A DNA stretch of 64,000 nt from Reinekea forsetii (lineage in GTDB: Bacteria; Pseudomonadota; Gammaproteobacteria; Pseudomonadales; Natronospirillaceae). Of the stretch, positions 42,393 to 50,158 are shown one piece after another (the first letter of the stretch is position 1; the number at the start of each line of letters is the position of its first letter). The DNA is taken from positions 22,240-86,239 of the forward strand of contig NZ_JAHKPH010000012.1 of NCBI RefSeq assembly GCF_018860385.1. Reading direction: 5' to 3'. The notes under the pieces were generated by a model that saw only the letters and a program-made list of their open reading frames with translations, was not told the DNA's origin and searched no databases. Made by a program: the position numbers and the translations under genes.

Positions 42393-43199
42393 TTATTGGT
42401 CGATGTTAACGCGCAATCGCCATTGCTGTTCGTCTGGAACCACAAATGAAAGTTCAGCATGGCGATATCTCAAATCCTGGCTCACGAGTCGCTGACAATC
42501 CTCTACCAAGGTCTCATCTGCGTTAACTGACAAATAGATTCGCCTCACTATTCGAGCCTGTATTTTTATCACTGGCTGCGGCTCGGCGAATAAAAATGCC
42601 GCTCGCCACTCCTCGCGCAGTGCATTTTCTGGGTTATCCAAAAAAAAGCCTGGAATAGGATTGTGGCCACTGACGTTAAAATCATGGGTTGCGCCATATT
42701 GTACTGCTTTCAATAACGCTAAGCGCTCATCATTCGACTGAAACACATCGTGGTTGGCTTCTAACTCAACGCATATACCACTGAATTGATCAGCCAAACA
42801 CTGCCAACCATAGTGACTCAAAGCACTGTTGAATAACCGTAGATAGCTTACTTTATGAAATCGCTCGGTAGAGTACTGATTTGAGCCAGGCTTACTTTGT
42901 TGACGACGAGCCTTGATCGCCGCCTCTATAGAAGGCATGAGCTTTTCAGATTGTTTCGTAAAATCTTCAAAACTGAGCAGCGCACTGATGTGCCCAGGTA
43001 AAGCTTCAAATTGACGCCGCAGCTCTTGGTTTATTTCATGCTCGGTAATGGGCGCTTGGGATAAAACTCGTTTTTGACCAGTTTCTAAATAAGGACTGAG
43101 CTGATTCGATCCATGAAGTAAGGGTAAACGGGCATTCTTCAAATGACCCAGCAATGCCGAAGACCCATATAAATGAAGAGAGGCAGTCGCCATTGTCAT
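42393..43199 (-). CDS. DUF2971-like protein
   Basis: 268 residues, no signal peptide or membrane helix. The LSHYGWQCLADQFSGICVELE segment (near residue 128) and the later LREEWRAAFLF recall the DUF2971 pattern (SHYA-x4-G-x-C-(I/V)-x-F then W-x-x-E-x-R), a family often found near mobile or defence genes but without a proven activity. The N-terminal LYGSSALLGHLKNARLPLLHGSNQLSPYLE also fits the start of that domain. Its start lies 17 bases from a GacA box that faces the divergent RNA gene. Confidence 0.6.
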   Translation of the reverse strand: MTMATASLHLYGSSALLGHLKNARLPLLHGSNQLSPYLETGQKRVLSQAPITEHEINQELRRQFEALPGHISALLSFEDFTKQSEKLMPSIEAAIKARRQQSKPGSNQYSTERFHKVSYLRLFNSALSHYGWQCLADQFSGICVELEANHDVFQSNDERLALLKAVQYGATHDFNVSGHNPIPGFFLDNPENALREEWRAAFLFAEPQPVIKIQARIVRRIYLSVNADETLVEDCQRLVSQDLRYRHAELSFVVPDEQQWRLRVNIDQ

Positions 43200-43215
43200 T
43201 TTTTACTACTCCGTT

Positions 43216-43233
43216 TGTAAGACATTTCCTACA
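43216..43233 (+). promoter_or_regulatory. GacA box (upstream activating sequence)
   Basis: TGTAAG-ACATTT-CCTACA matches the GacA recognition sequence TGTAAG-N6-CTTACA with one mismatch. It lies about 165 bases upstream of the probable start of a GGA-rich RNA, a spacing seen for rsm/csr small RNA genes. Confidence 0.7.
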
Positions 43234-43390
43234 ACATTCGTACGTTAATTGGAAAACCCTTGTGATAGAGTCGACACTTTAAGAGGCACTTCTACGAGCT
43301 ACGTAGCCTGTAGAGAAGCTTGTTATTTAGGCAAGCTTTTTGGCTCTAAAATTTGTCATATCCTCATCACAAAAAGCCATATACTAGATC

Positions 43391-43635
43391 TTGTTCAGGA
43401 AGAACTCCAAGGAAGTATAGCTAGGATTGGCGACCAACGGATGGAATGTGCTGCTCGGATGCAGCCTTTGGAGAAAACTCTACGGATAGAGCGCATTGGA
43501 TGCACACGGAAGACCTCAGGACACGCCCTGGAACGGGTAAGCGAGTTACACGGATGTAATCGACTCAGGATGAGACTGTTCACGGAAGACAATTGCTTAC
43601 GACTCCAGGGGAAAGCTCACTTTCCCCTTCCCTTT
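43391..43635 (+). ncRNA. CsrB/RsmZ-type regulatory RNA
   Basis: A non-coding transcript predicted to bind and sequester the translational regulator CsrA/RsmA. Between 43396 and 43612 there are 16 GGA motifs, mostly in the forms CAGGA, ACGGA and TTGGA. Several sit in short hairpin loops: CTGC-TCGGAT-GCAG, TTACA-CGGA-TGTAA, CTCA-GGA-TGAG and CCA-ACGGA-TGG. A -10-like TATACT lies at 43380-43385. It ends with GGGGAAAG-CTCA-CTTTCCCC (43608-43627) followed by a pyrimidine-rich stretch, not a pure T run. A GacA box lies upstream. The overlapping 134-codon frame at 43249-43653 looks non-coding. The 5' end is approximate. Confidence 0.8.
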
Positions 43636-43647
43636 CTCCCTAAATAT

Positions 43648-44502
43648 CTATGAACCAAGCGCTTCATTTATAATCAAAGCCGAGCGGTAAGCCGCCTTTT
43701 GTAGCTGAGTTCTTAGCAACGCTTGCCCTTCTTTAATTAACGCTGCACTGTAACGCCCCTCTGTTGCAATGGGATACACATGTTCACGTGCCAGTAAATG
43801 CGATTCAAATGCCCAATCTTGTGGCTTTTTCGATTCGCTCCAAGCACTGAGATCCATATCTTTCATTTCGCGGAAATACTCTTGAGCCAAACTAAACCAA
43901 CGCGTTTCAAACCTTCGGTACAGATCGTAATTCCAGATCCAGGCAAGATTGACGTCTTTGAGATCGCCATCTTTTAAATAAATCTTTTGGCCGCCCATAT
44001 CACGCTTAAGCCCAGTATTTACAGGCACGTGGAGCTGTACCATATAATGCATTAAATAGCCCAACGCCTTCTTTTTTTGCGCATTCGAAAACTGGTTTTC
44101 TTGCAGCACTTTTTTACTTTCTAACACAGCCCCTACGGAACAGGCGTTTTTTGGGCAGTGCTGTTGTGGATTAAACTCAGTATCTTCGACAGAAAACAGA
44201 GTAAGCTGCAGCGGCTGCATAGATCGATTCTTTGCGCGCGAAACCTCTTGCTCTACTCTTGGCGCCATGGCAATGAGCTCACGCTGCCAGTTTGCCCCCA
44301 GTAGTGATTCCAAGCGGCCTTTAGCATTGTCATCTAAATACATCACCATCAACTGAGCCACCATAGAGTGGCCCTGCTCTTCGAACGCGCTAACCAAGGG
44401 CGATGCCGCTATCAAAAGTGAAGCGACTAGCCTCTTCGACTGTTCTGCTCGGCTAACCAACCAATGAATAAAAAGCTGATAACGACTAGCGGACCTAACC
44501 AT
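43648..44502 (-). CDS. S1/P1-nuclease-like protein, degenerate metal site
   Basis: 284 residues. A long N-terminus contains a signal-like hydrophobic stretch (25-36, cleavage after VSA). The fold-typical FEEQGHSMVAQLMVMYLDD, ACSVGAVLE, LGYLMHYMVQLHVPVNTGLKRDMGGQ and DVNLAWIWNYDL order follows that of S1/P1 nucleases. But several zinc ligands are changed: the N-terminal Trp is Phe40, the Asp of H-x3-D is Gln156, the His of Q-P-L-H is Asn162, the His of N-L-H is Ala187 and the following Asp is Asn191. His45 and His152 remain. So it is probably not an active three-zinc nuclease. The ATG at 44502 has AGGAG 5 bases upstream, although it overlaps the preceding gene by 76 bases. Confidence 0.7.
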   Translation of the reverse strand: MVRSASRYQLFIHWLVSRAEQSKRLVASLLIAASPLVSAFEEQGHSMVAQLMVMYLDDNAKGRLESLLGANWQRELIAMAPRVEQEVSRAKNRSMQPLQLTLFSVEDTEFNPQQHCPKNACSVGAVLESKKVLQENQFSNAQKKKALGYLMHYMVQLHVPVNTGLKRDMGGQKIYLKDGDLKDVNLAWIWNYDLYRRFETRWFSLAQEYFREMKDMDLSAWSESKKPQDWAFESHLLAREHVYPIATEGRYSAALIKEGQALLRTQLQKAAYRSALIINEALGS

Positions 44503-44753
44503 AATGCTCCTGCTAACAATAACAATTCACGAACCACCGGCACCAAATAAACAGAAATGGCACCATAACCAACGGCACATAAGGCCACAAAAACCAAAGT
44601 TCTAATTATAAAGTGCGCACCCTTCACCAATGCCCAAACAGCCTTGTTGATCCGAGCGCCATAAATCACCAGTATAGTGGCAATATAAGCTGATGCGATA
44701 AAAGTTAAATGAGGCCGAAACCAGCCCGAAAATACGGTCAATAAATCAGACAT
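44427..44753 (-). CDS. DUF3392 family membrane protein
   Basis: 108 residues with three predicted membrane helices (about 14-32, 47-68 and 75-98). The pattern FRPHLTFIASAYIATILVIYGARINKAV and RTLVFVALCAVGYG is that of DUF3392, a small gammaproteobacterial inner-membrane family of unknown role. Its last 25 codons overlap the start of the S1/P1-like gene, so the two are likely translationally coupled. Confidence 0.8.
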   Translation of the reverse strand: MSDLLTVFSGWFRPHLTFIASAYIATILVIYGARINKAVWALVKGAHFIIRTLVFVALCAVGYGAISVYLVPVVRELLLLAGALWLGPLVVISFLFIGWLAEQNSRRG

Positions 44754-44822
44754 GAACTCTGTTTCACCTAGTAATTGAATGGCCCAATATTGTGCCAGAG
44801 ATTAATGCCATCAGGCACTTAG

Positions 44823-45119
44823 TTACGATTTTTTTGCACGAATCCGACGATCACGCCAGCCGCGGTAGACCAACCAGCCAACGGCTGCGGCCAATGCAGA
44901 TGAGGTAAGCACTAACCAACCATAAAGCGTGGTTATTTCACGCATGACGATATCTTGCGTCGAACGCTCTAATAAGTACTGCTCAACATGTCTCTCTAAT
45001 GACCGATCTATGACATCGATGGTAATGGCCGATTGAAACAGAATGATGAATGCGCCGACAAAAATACCCACCAACAAGAGCGAAATTATAAATTGAAGAT
45101 ACCGACTAATTTTAGACAC
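44823..45119 (-). CDS. Small membrane protein, unknown
   Basis: 98 residues with two predicted membrane helices (about 8-30 and 65-85) around a charged, probably periplasmic loop (DRSLERHVEQYLLERSTQD), and a basic C-terminal tail. No family was recognised. It lies about 70 bases upstream of the DUF3392 gene in the same direction. Confidence 0.65.
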   Translation of the reverse strand: MSKISRYLQFIISLLLVGIFVGAFIILFQSAITIDVIDRSLERHVEQYLLERSTQDIVMREITTLYGWLVLTSSALAAAVGWLVYRGWRDRRIRAKKS

Positions 45120-45197
45120 TAAATTACCTTAGAAAATTATGGAGCCTGCCATTGCACAACATTGATATTTGCTCACTACAAGATAGTCTCTAAACAT

Positions 45198-45222
45198 AAA
45201 AAAACCCAGCCGAAGCTGGGTT
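45198..45222 (-). terminator. Rho-independent terminator of the outer-membrane protein gene
   Basis: On the minus strand AACCCAGC-TTCG-GCTGGGTT followed by seven T, with a stable UUCG loop, 28 bases after the stop codon of the 45250-46635 gene. Confidence 0.85.
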
Positions 45223-45249
45223 AAAACTAGGTTTTGAAATAAGTAGTGC

Positions 45250-46635
45250 TTAGTAGAAAAAAGTAAAACCGAAGTTGGCCGTCCAATTTTGTAATACGTT
45301 ATTATTGGACTCTAGGTTAATGTCTAATACAGCACTCTCAGATGGTTTGAATGAAAAGCCCAAGTCAATTGTGTAGCCAGCATCTAAAATTTCTAGATCA
45401 GATTCATCTACAGTCACTTGAACGTAATCTTCCTCGTAACCAGTACCGGCGTTATTCACTTTGTTTTGAGTAACTGTGGTTTTAGTGCTTGAGTAAGTTA
45501 AAACATCTATATTTGCACCTGCACGCCAAGTCCACTTTTGACTCGCTGCAAACTCGGCAGAAACTCGCACATTAGCGTCAATATCGGTGCTTTCAGATGC
45601 GGTAATAGAAGTAACACCGGTAGGGCCCGTTGTATTGTTGGCTGAATCTAGAGCATCTACAAATTTATTATCATTAACTGTGACCGAAGTAGAGCTTGAA
45701 GATGTCGTGTAATCCAAGTTTGGTTGGATTTTAATTGCCGCGGGTCCAACATTTTTACGGTGGTCTAAACCTAAACTGAAAACAGTTTCTTTAGCATCTA
45801 AGATACTGCCAGAATCAGTAGTTGTGGTTTCATTTGTATCTGTTGCCGGTGCCGCTAAATCTTCATCTAACTGCGTAACAACACTGCGAGCAAAGCCTGT
45901 TGTTTCGTTGTTGTCGATGGCAATTCCACCAGTAACATAAGTAGTTGAGTTAAACTTATAACGACCGGCTGCAGAGGCTACCAAGCCTCCCGTACGTTCA
46001 CTTGAGGTTGTACTTACGGTGGTACGAGTTTCGCGGTATGTTGCCGTCGTGTTGCCGTCGGTTGTTAACACATCTACAACACTGAAGCTATCAACTGAAC
46101 TTGAAGAGGGCAAAGATAGTGAAATGGTACCATCGATAGGTAAATCTTTTAGCACAAACCCTGCGGCTATTTGCGCTTCGCTAGATTTGACAGCCCTTTC
46201 GTTTTCTTTTACCTCTAAACTGGCCGTATCATTACCGACAACTAAATCTGTCTTGCCGTCTTCTTCAAGATAAGTAAAGTTAGTTTGACCATTAAATGAT
46301 GTCACTAATAATTCGCTTTCGTTATCAGTCTCGTAACCTGAAGCGATGCCTAAACCACCAAAACCTAAGTTGCCACCCCAGAAAACATCAATTGCATTTC
46401 CGCCTCGACCGCCATGAACGGCTAACTTTTGATTGAATGCATTAAAAACATAACCAATGTTACCCCAATCGCTGAAAGTCACTTGGTTTTGTGTGTTTAG
46501 GATAAAAGCTGGATTATCGTAGGCTGTATCTTTATCTGCTACCGATTCAACAGGGTCTCCAGCTAAAAATGAACTGGCTGACGCCGAACCGATTGACGCG
46601 ATAGCAATAGCTGTAACTAAGTAATTCTTTTTCAT
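45250..46635 (-). CDS. Outer-membrane beta-barrel-like protein, unknown
   Basis: 461 residues: signal peptide (1-20, cleavage near SASA), then a Ser/Thr/Asn/Asp-rich protein built of alternating beta strands (for example YKFNSTTYVTGGIAID and AVLDINLESNNNVLQNW) ending in NFGFTFFY with a terminal aromatic residue, the usual outer-membrane barrel signature. Long polar loops (TTATYRETRTTVSTTSSERT) would face outside. It resembles long barrel proteins of the TraF/FadL-like kind only in outline. A single gene with its own terminator; the upstream 160 bases presumably hold its promoter. Confidence 0.7.
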   Translation of the reverse strand: MKKNYLVTAIAIASIGSASASSFLAGDPVESVADKDTAYDNPAFILNTQNQVTFSDWGNIGYVFNAFNQKLAVHGGRGGNAIDVFWGGNLGFGGLGIASGYETDNESELLVTSFNGQTNFTYLEEDGKTDLVVGNDTASLEVKENERAVKSSEAQIAAGFVLKDLPIDGTISLSLPSSSSVDSFSVVDVLTTDGNTTATYRETRTTVSTTSSERTGGLVASAAGRYKFNSTTYVTGGIAIDNNETTGFARSVVTQLDEDLAAPATDTNETTTTDSGSILDAKETVFSLGLDHRKNVGPAAIKIQPNLDYTTSSSSTSVTVNDNKFVDALDSANNTTGPTGVTSITASESTDIDANVRVSAEFAASQKWTWRAGANIDVLTYSSTKTTVTQNKVNNAGTGYEEDYVQVTVDESDLEILDAGYTIDLGFSFKPSESAVLDINLESNNNVLQNWTANFGFTFFY

Positions 46636-46797
46636 GGATTTTAGGTCCTATTAGACAATTAAAACATCAGTTGTTTGAAAATTGATTAATGCCTTTCAAC
46701 TATAAACACCATACTGATACATGTCTATTTGAATAGATAGCTACATTGTTAATGTTTTGTTACCTATTTGTAGGATAGTGAACTAGATGGCAGAATT

Positions 46798-47694
46798 CTA
46801 TCCAACCGCCCCTGCCCGCTGCGCCATGCCCATCATCTTATAGACTAAAAGCGAGGCAGCGAAGTCGTAGGCGTGAAAGCCTTCGATGGGGGCGAATTCC
46901 ATTAAGTCGAATCCAATTAGCTGGCGTTGTTTAATGACAGAATCGAATAGGTTTAGGGTTTGATACCAGCCTAAACCACCTGGAACTGGCGTTCCTGTTG
47001 AAGGAAAGACGGAGGGATCCATGCCATCAATGTCGAGAGTGAAGAACACTTTTTTAGGGAAATCTTCAGGCAATTCAATGTGCTGAATGTTTTGCGGAAC
47101 GAGGTCATCGGCATCAATAAAGTGAATGCCTTCTTGCGCACGAATTTCTCGTTCTTCATCGCAATAGGCGCGAATGCCGAGTTGAAATAGAGGCACCCCG
47201 GCGTCTACGACACGCTTCATGACCGAGGCGTGGCTGAGGGGGTTGTCTTCATAGGCATCGCGTAAGTCGGCGTGAGCGTCTATTTGAACGACGCCAAAAT
47301 CGGTTATGCCAGCATCTAGATACCCTTTGATTACACCCCAAGTCACTGTGTGCTCGCCGCCTAATACCACTGGCATTGAACCGGCTTTTAGAATATCGGC
47401 CGTGGCAGTGGCGATGCTTTCGATTACAGCTTCATCATCTTGGTTACAATTAATAGTATCGCAGGTATGAATACCCAGTTCGCACGGACTAGATTTACCA
47501 TCCCAAGTTTCTAATTGATGCGATGCTTCAAGAATGGAGTCTGGCCCTAACGCAGTACCACCGCCATACGATACTGACTTTTCATAAGGCACAGGTAACA
47601 CTGCAAAGCCAGCTTGATTAAGCGGCGACTGTTCAATTTCTGAACCTAAAAAAATCACCTTCTCTTTTTGTGCTGGATTTCGACCTTGTACCAT
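46798..47694 (-). CDS. speB: Agmatinase
   Basis: Ureohydrolase converting agmatine to putrescine and urea. The 298-residue protein shows the binuclear Mn site of the family: GGEHTVTWG, DAHADLRD and the late DIDGMDPSVFPSTGTPVPGG, all ligands present. It is the last gene of the polyamine operon, 18 bases after the decarboxylase gene, and downstream of arginine decarboxylase, which makes its substrate; this favours agmatinase over arginase. Confidence 0.93.
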   Translation of the reverse strand: MVQGRNPAQKEKVIFLGSEIEQSPLNQAGFAVLPVPYEKSVSYGGGTALGPDSILEASHQLETWDGKSSPCELGIHTCDTINCNQDDEAVIESIATATADILKAGSMPVVLGGEHTVTWGVIKGYLDAGITDFGVVQIDAHADLRDAYEDNPLSHASVMKRVVDAGVPLFQLGIRAYCDEEREIRAQEGIHFIDADDLVPQNIQHIELPEDFPKKVFFTLDIDGMDPSVFPSTGTPVPGGLGWYQTLNLFDSVIKQRQLIGFDLMEFAPIEGFHAYDFAASLLVYKMMGMAQRAGAVG

Positions 47695-47712
47695 GAAAAT
47701 GTCCTCTTAAAA

Positions 47713-48924
47713 TTAACCTAAACGCTGCTTAAAATCGTTATACCCAAACTCTTTCAGTATGCGCCGTTCATTTGTTTTTGAATTCCACACCACCAGCGCG
47801 GGCAACTGACACCCGTTAAAGGTGCTGGTTTTTACCATGGTGTAATGACTCATATCTAAAAATAGTAATTGCTGCCCTACTTCTAACGGTGCGTCGAAGC
47901 TGTAATCACCCATGACATCTCCCGCAAGGCACGTTAAACCCCCTAAACGATAGGTATGCTTCTTCTCATTGGCTTCACCCGCCCCAAGAATGTCGGCTCG
48001 GTAGGGCATTTCCAATGTGTCGGGCATGTGGCAAGTAGCGGAGCTATCTAAAATGGCTTGTGGAAGCAGATTAAAACCAATGTCCAACACTTGTGCACTG
48101 AGTACGCCAGAACCGATAGCAACGGCTTCGCCAGGTTCTAAATAGACTTCGAGTGAGTAGGTTTCACGGATGGTTTTAATACGCTCAACCAGTGCATCGC
48201 GTTGGTAATCGCCACGACTAATATGGTGACCTCCACCAAAATTAATCCACTTTAATTGTAGTAACCATTGACCAAAGTTTTTTTCAACAACATCAAGTGT
48301 TCGTGCTAAGGGTGCAAAATCTTGTTCACACAAAGTGTGGAAATGAAGCCCTGTTAACAAGCCGGACTCGATTGCAGAAGAAACAATGGCCGGATCGAAA
48401 CTGGCCAAAGGAATGCCCAGTCGAGAACCCGGAGCGCACGGGTCATAAATATCAACGTCGCCCTCAGAATGCTCAGGGTTAATACGTAAGCCAAATTGCA
48501 AGTGCGGTCGTTTTTGCTTGGCTTCAATTAACTCAGCTTCGAAACGTTGCCATTGCGATAAGCTGTTAAAGACGATGTGATCAGCAATATCAAGCAACTG
48601 AGTTAAGTCGGCATCACTGAAAGCTGCAGAGTAAACGTGCACTTCGGCCGGCTTATCACCCGCGCAATAGTGTTCTTTACCTAAACGAGCCTCGTGAATA
48701 CCCGAGGCGCATATCCCATCGAGATATTGCGCCGTTAACTCACCTAAGGGCCAAAGAGAAAACGCTTTAAGTGCCGCCAAAATTTTAGCGCCACTGCGCT
48801 GGCCAACTTCTGCCAACTGCTTTAGGTTTTCCTCAATTGCAACTTCATCGACAATGAACGCCGGGCTTGGTAACCCAGTTGTATCGAGTTTGCTGAAATC
48901 GGTCAGCATCTTATTTACAGTCAT
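47713..48924 (-). CDS. nspC: Carboxynorspermidine/carboxyspermidine decarboxylase
   Basis: PLP decarboxylase of the alanine-racemase fold that removes CO2 from carboxyspermidine or carboxynorspermidine to give spermidine or norspermidine. In 403 residues, LPSPAFIVDEVAIEENLKQL is the N-terminal signature, the PLP lysine is in ILAALKAFSLWPLG (near residue 48), the HFHTLCEQDF and WINFGGGHHISR motifs follow, and the active-site Cys-region GLTCLAGDVMGDY is near 335. It lies 22 bases after its partner dehydrogenase. Confidence 0.93.
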   Translation of the reverse strand: MTVNKMLTDFSKLDTTGLPSPAFIVDEVAIEENLKQLAEVGQRSGAKILAALKAFSLWPLGELTAQYLDGICASGIHEARLGKEHYCAGDKPAEVHVYSAAFSDADLTQLLDIADHIVFNSLSQWQRFEAELIEAKQKRPHLQFGLRINPEHSEGDVDIYDPCAPGSRLGIPLASFDPAIVSSAIESGLLTGLHFHTLCEQDFAPLARTLDVVEKNFGQWLLQLKWINFGGGHHISRGDYQRDALVERIKTIRETYSLEVYLEPGEAVAIGSGVLSAQVLDIGFNLLPQAILDSSATCHMPDTLEMPYRADILGAGEANEKKHTYRLGGLTCLAGDVMGDYSFDAPLEVGQQLLFLDMSHYTMVKTSTFNGCQLPALVVWNSKTNERRILKEFGYNDFKQRLG

Positions 48925-48946
48925 TTACGGGCTCGTTTAAATTAAG

Positions 48947-50158
48947 TTACTGATCTAAATTGAATTCATCCAATTCGATAATATTCCACGGCAGACCATA
49001 TTGATTCATAGCCTCCATAAATGGATCAGGATCGAACTGCTCTATGTTCCATACACCAGGTTGAAGCCATTTATCTTCGGCCATCAGTTTCGCACCAATC
49101 ATAGCTGGCACGCCTGTTGTGTATGAAATTGCTTGCGATTCAACTTCAGCGTAACAAGCTTGGTGATCACAAATTTGGTAGCAATAGACTATTTTTTCTT
49201 TACCATCTTTTATGCCTTTTACAACCGTACCAATACAGGTTTTTCCTTTAGTACGCGGCCCCAATGAGGCTGGGTCTGGTAATAGTTTGGCTAATAATTG
49301 AATCGGTACAATCTGCTGGCCATTGTAATCTATTGGATCAATGCCGGTCATGCCAACGTTTTCCAATACTTCTAAATGCTTTAAGTAGTTTTCAGAAAAG
49401 CTCATCCAAAACTGTGCACGCTTAAGTGTTGGGTAGTGCTTAGACAAAGACTCCAACTCTTCGTGGTACATACGATAAATGTTATAAGTACCTACGGATT
49501 CTGGACAGGTGAATTCGGCTTTTTTGCTCATTGGGGGAGTTGTTACAAATTCACCCCCTTCCCAATGACGACACTCAGCAGACACTTCTCGAATGTTAAT
49601 TTCAGGATTAAAATTTGTCGCAAAAGGATAGCCGTGATCGCCACCGTTAACATCGATAATGTCGAGCTCGTGAATTTCATCAAAGTAATGCTTAGCTAAG
49701 TACGCAGTAAATACATTCGTTGCACCAGGATCAAAGCCGCTGCCAAGTAACGCGGTTAACCCGGCTTTTTCAAATTTTTCTTGATACGCCCACTGCCACT
49801 TGTATTCAAATTTGGCGGTGTCTAGTGGCTCATAGTTGGCGGTATCCATATAGTGCACACCCGCTTCTAAACAGGCATCCATGATGGTTAGATCTTGGTA
49901 AGGCAAGGCAACGTTTATCACCAACTTCGGTTGTTCCGCTTTTAATAACGCCGCTAGCTCAGGTACATTATCGGCATCGATTTGTGCGGTGCGCACAGTT
50001 ACACCCGTTTTTGCTTTAACTTGCTCTGCAATCGCCTTGCATTTAGATTCGGTACGGCTAGCAAGTATTATTTCACCGAAAGTTTCGGCTTGTTGTGCAC
50101 ATTTATGTGTGACGACACCGCCGACACCGCCTGCTCCAATAATCATAACTTTAGTCAT
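48947..50158 (-). CDS. Carboxynorspermidine/carboxyspermidine synthase (dehydrogenase)
   Basis: Saccharopine-dehydrogenase-fold enzyme that couples L-aspartate semialdehyde with putrescine (or diaminopropane) by NADPH-dependent reductive condensation. Over 403 residues it has the Rossmann motif IIGAGGVGGVVTHKCA, YMDTANYEPLD near 105, ALLGSGFDPGATNVF near 145, and DVNGGDHGYPFATNF. It overlaps speA by 4 bases and is followed by the decarboxylase. As arginine decarboxylase and agmatinase supply putrescine here, carboxyspermidine and then spermidine is the likelier product. Confidence 0.92.
   Translation of the reverse strand: MTKVMIIGAGGVGGVVTHKCAQQAETFGEIILASRTESKCKAIAEQVKAKTGVTVRTAQIDADNVPELAALLKAEQPKLVINVALPYQDLTIMDACLEAGVHYMDTANYEPLDTAKFEYKWQWAYQEKFEKAGLTALLGSGFDPGATNVFTAYLAKHYFDEIHELDIIDVNGGDHGYPFATNFNPEINIREVSAECRHWEGGEFVTTPPMSKKAEFTCPESVGTYNIYRMYHEELESLSKHYPTLKRAQFWMSFSENYLKHLEVLENVGMTGIDPIDYNGQQIVPIQLLAKLLPDPASLGPRTKGKTCIGTVVKGIKDGKEKIVYCYQICDHQACYAEVESQAISYTTGVPAMIGAKLMAEDKWLQPGVWNIEQFDPDPFMEAMNQYGLPWNIIELDEFNLDQ

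Noticed and set aside
43249..43653. 134-codon frame on the plus strand
   Set aside because: It coincides with the GGA-rich RNA, has no family resemblance, and its codons simply follow the repeated hairpins. The RNA reading explains the sequence better.
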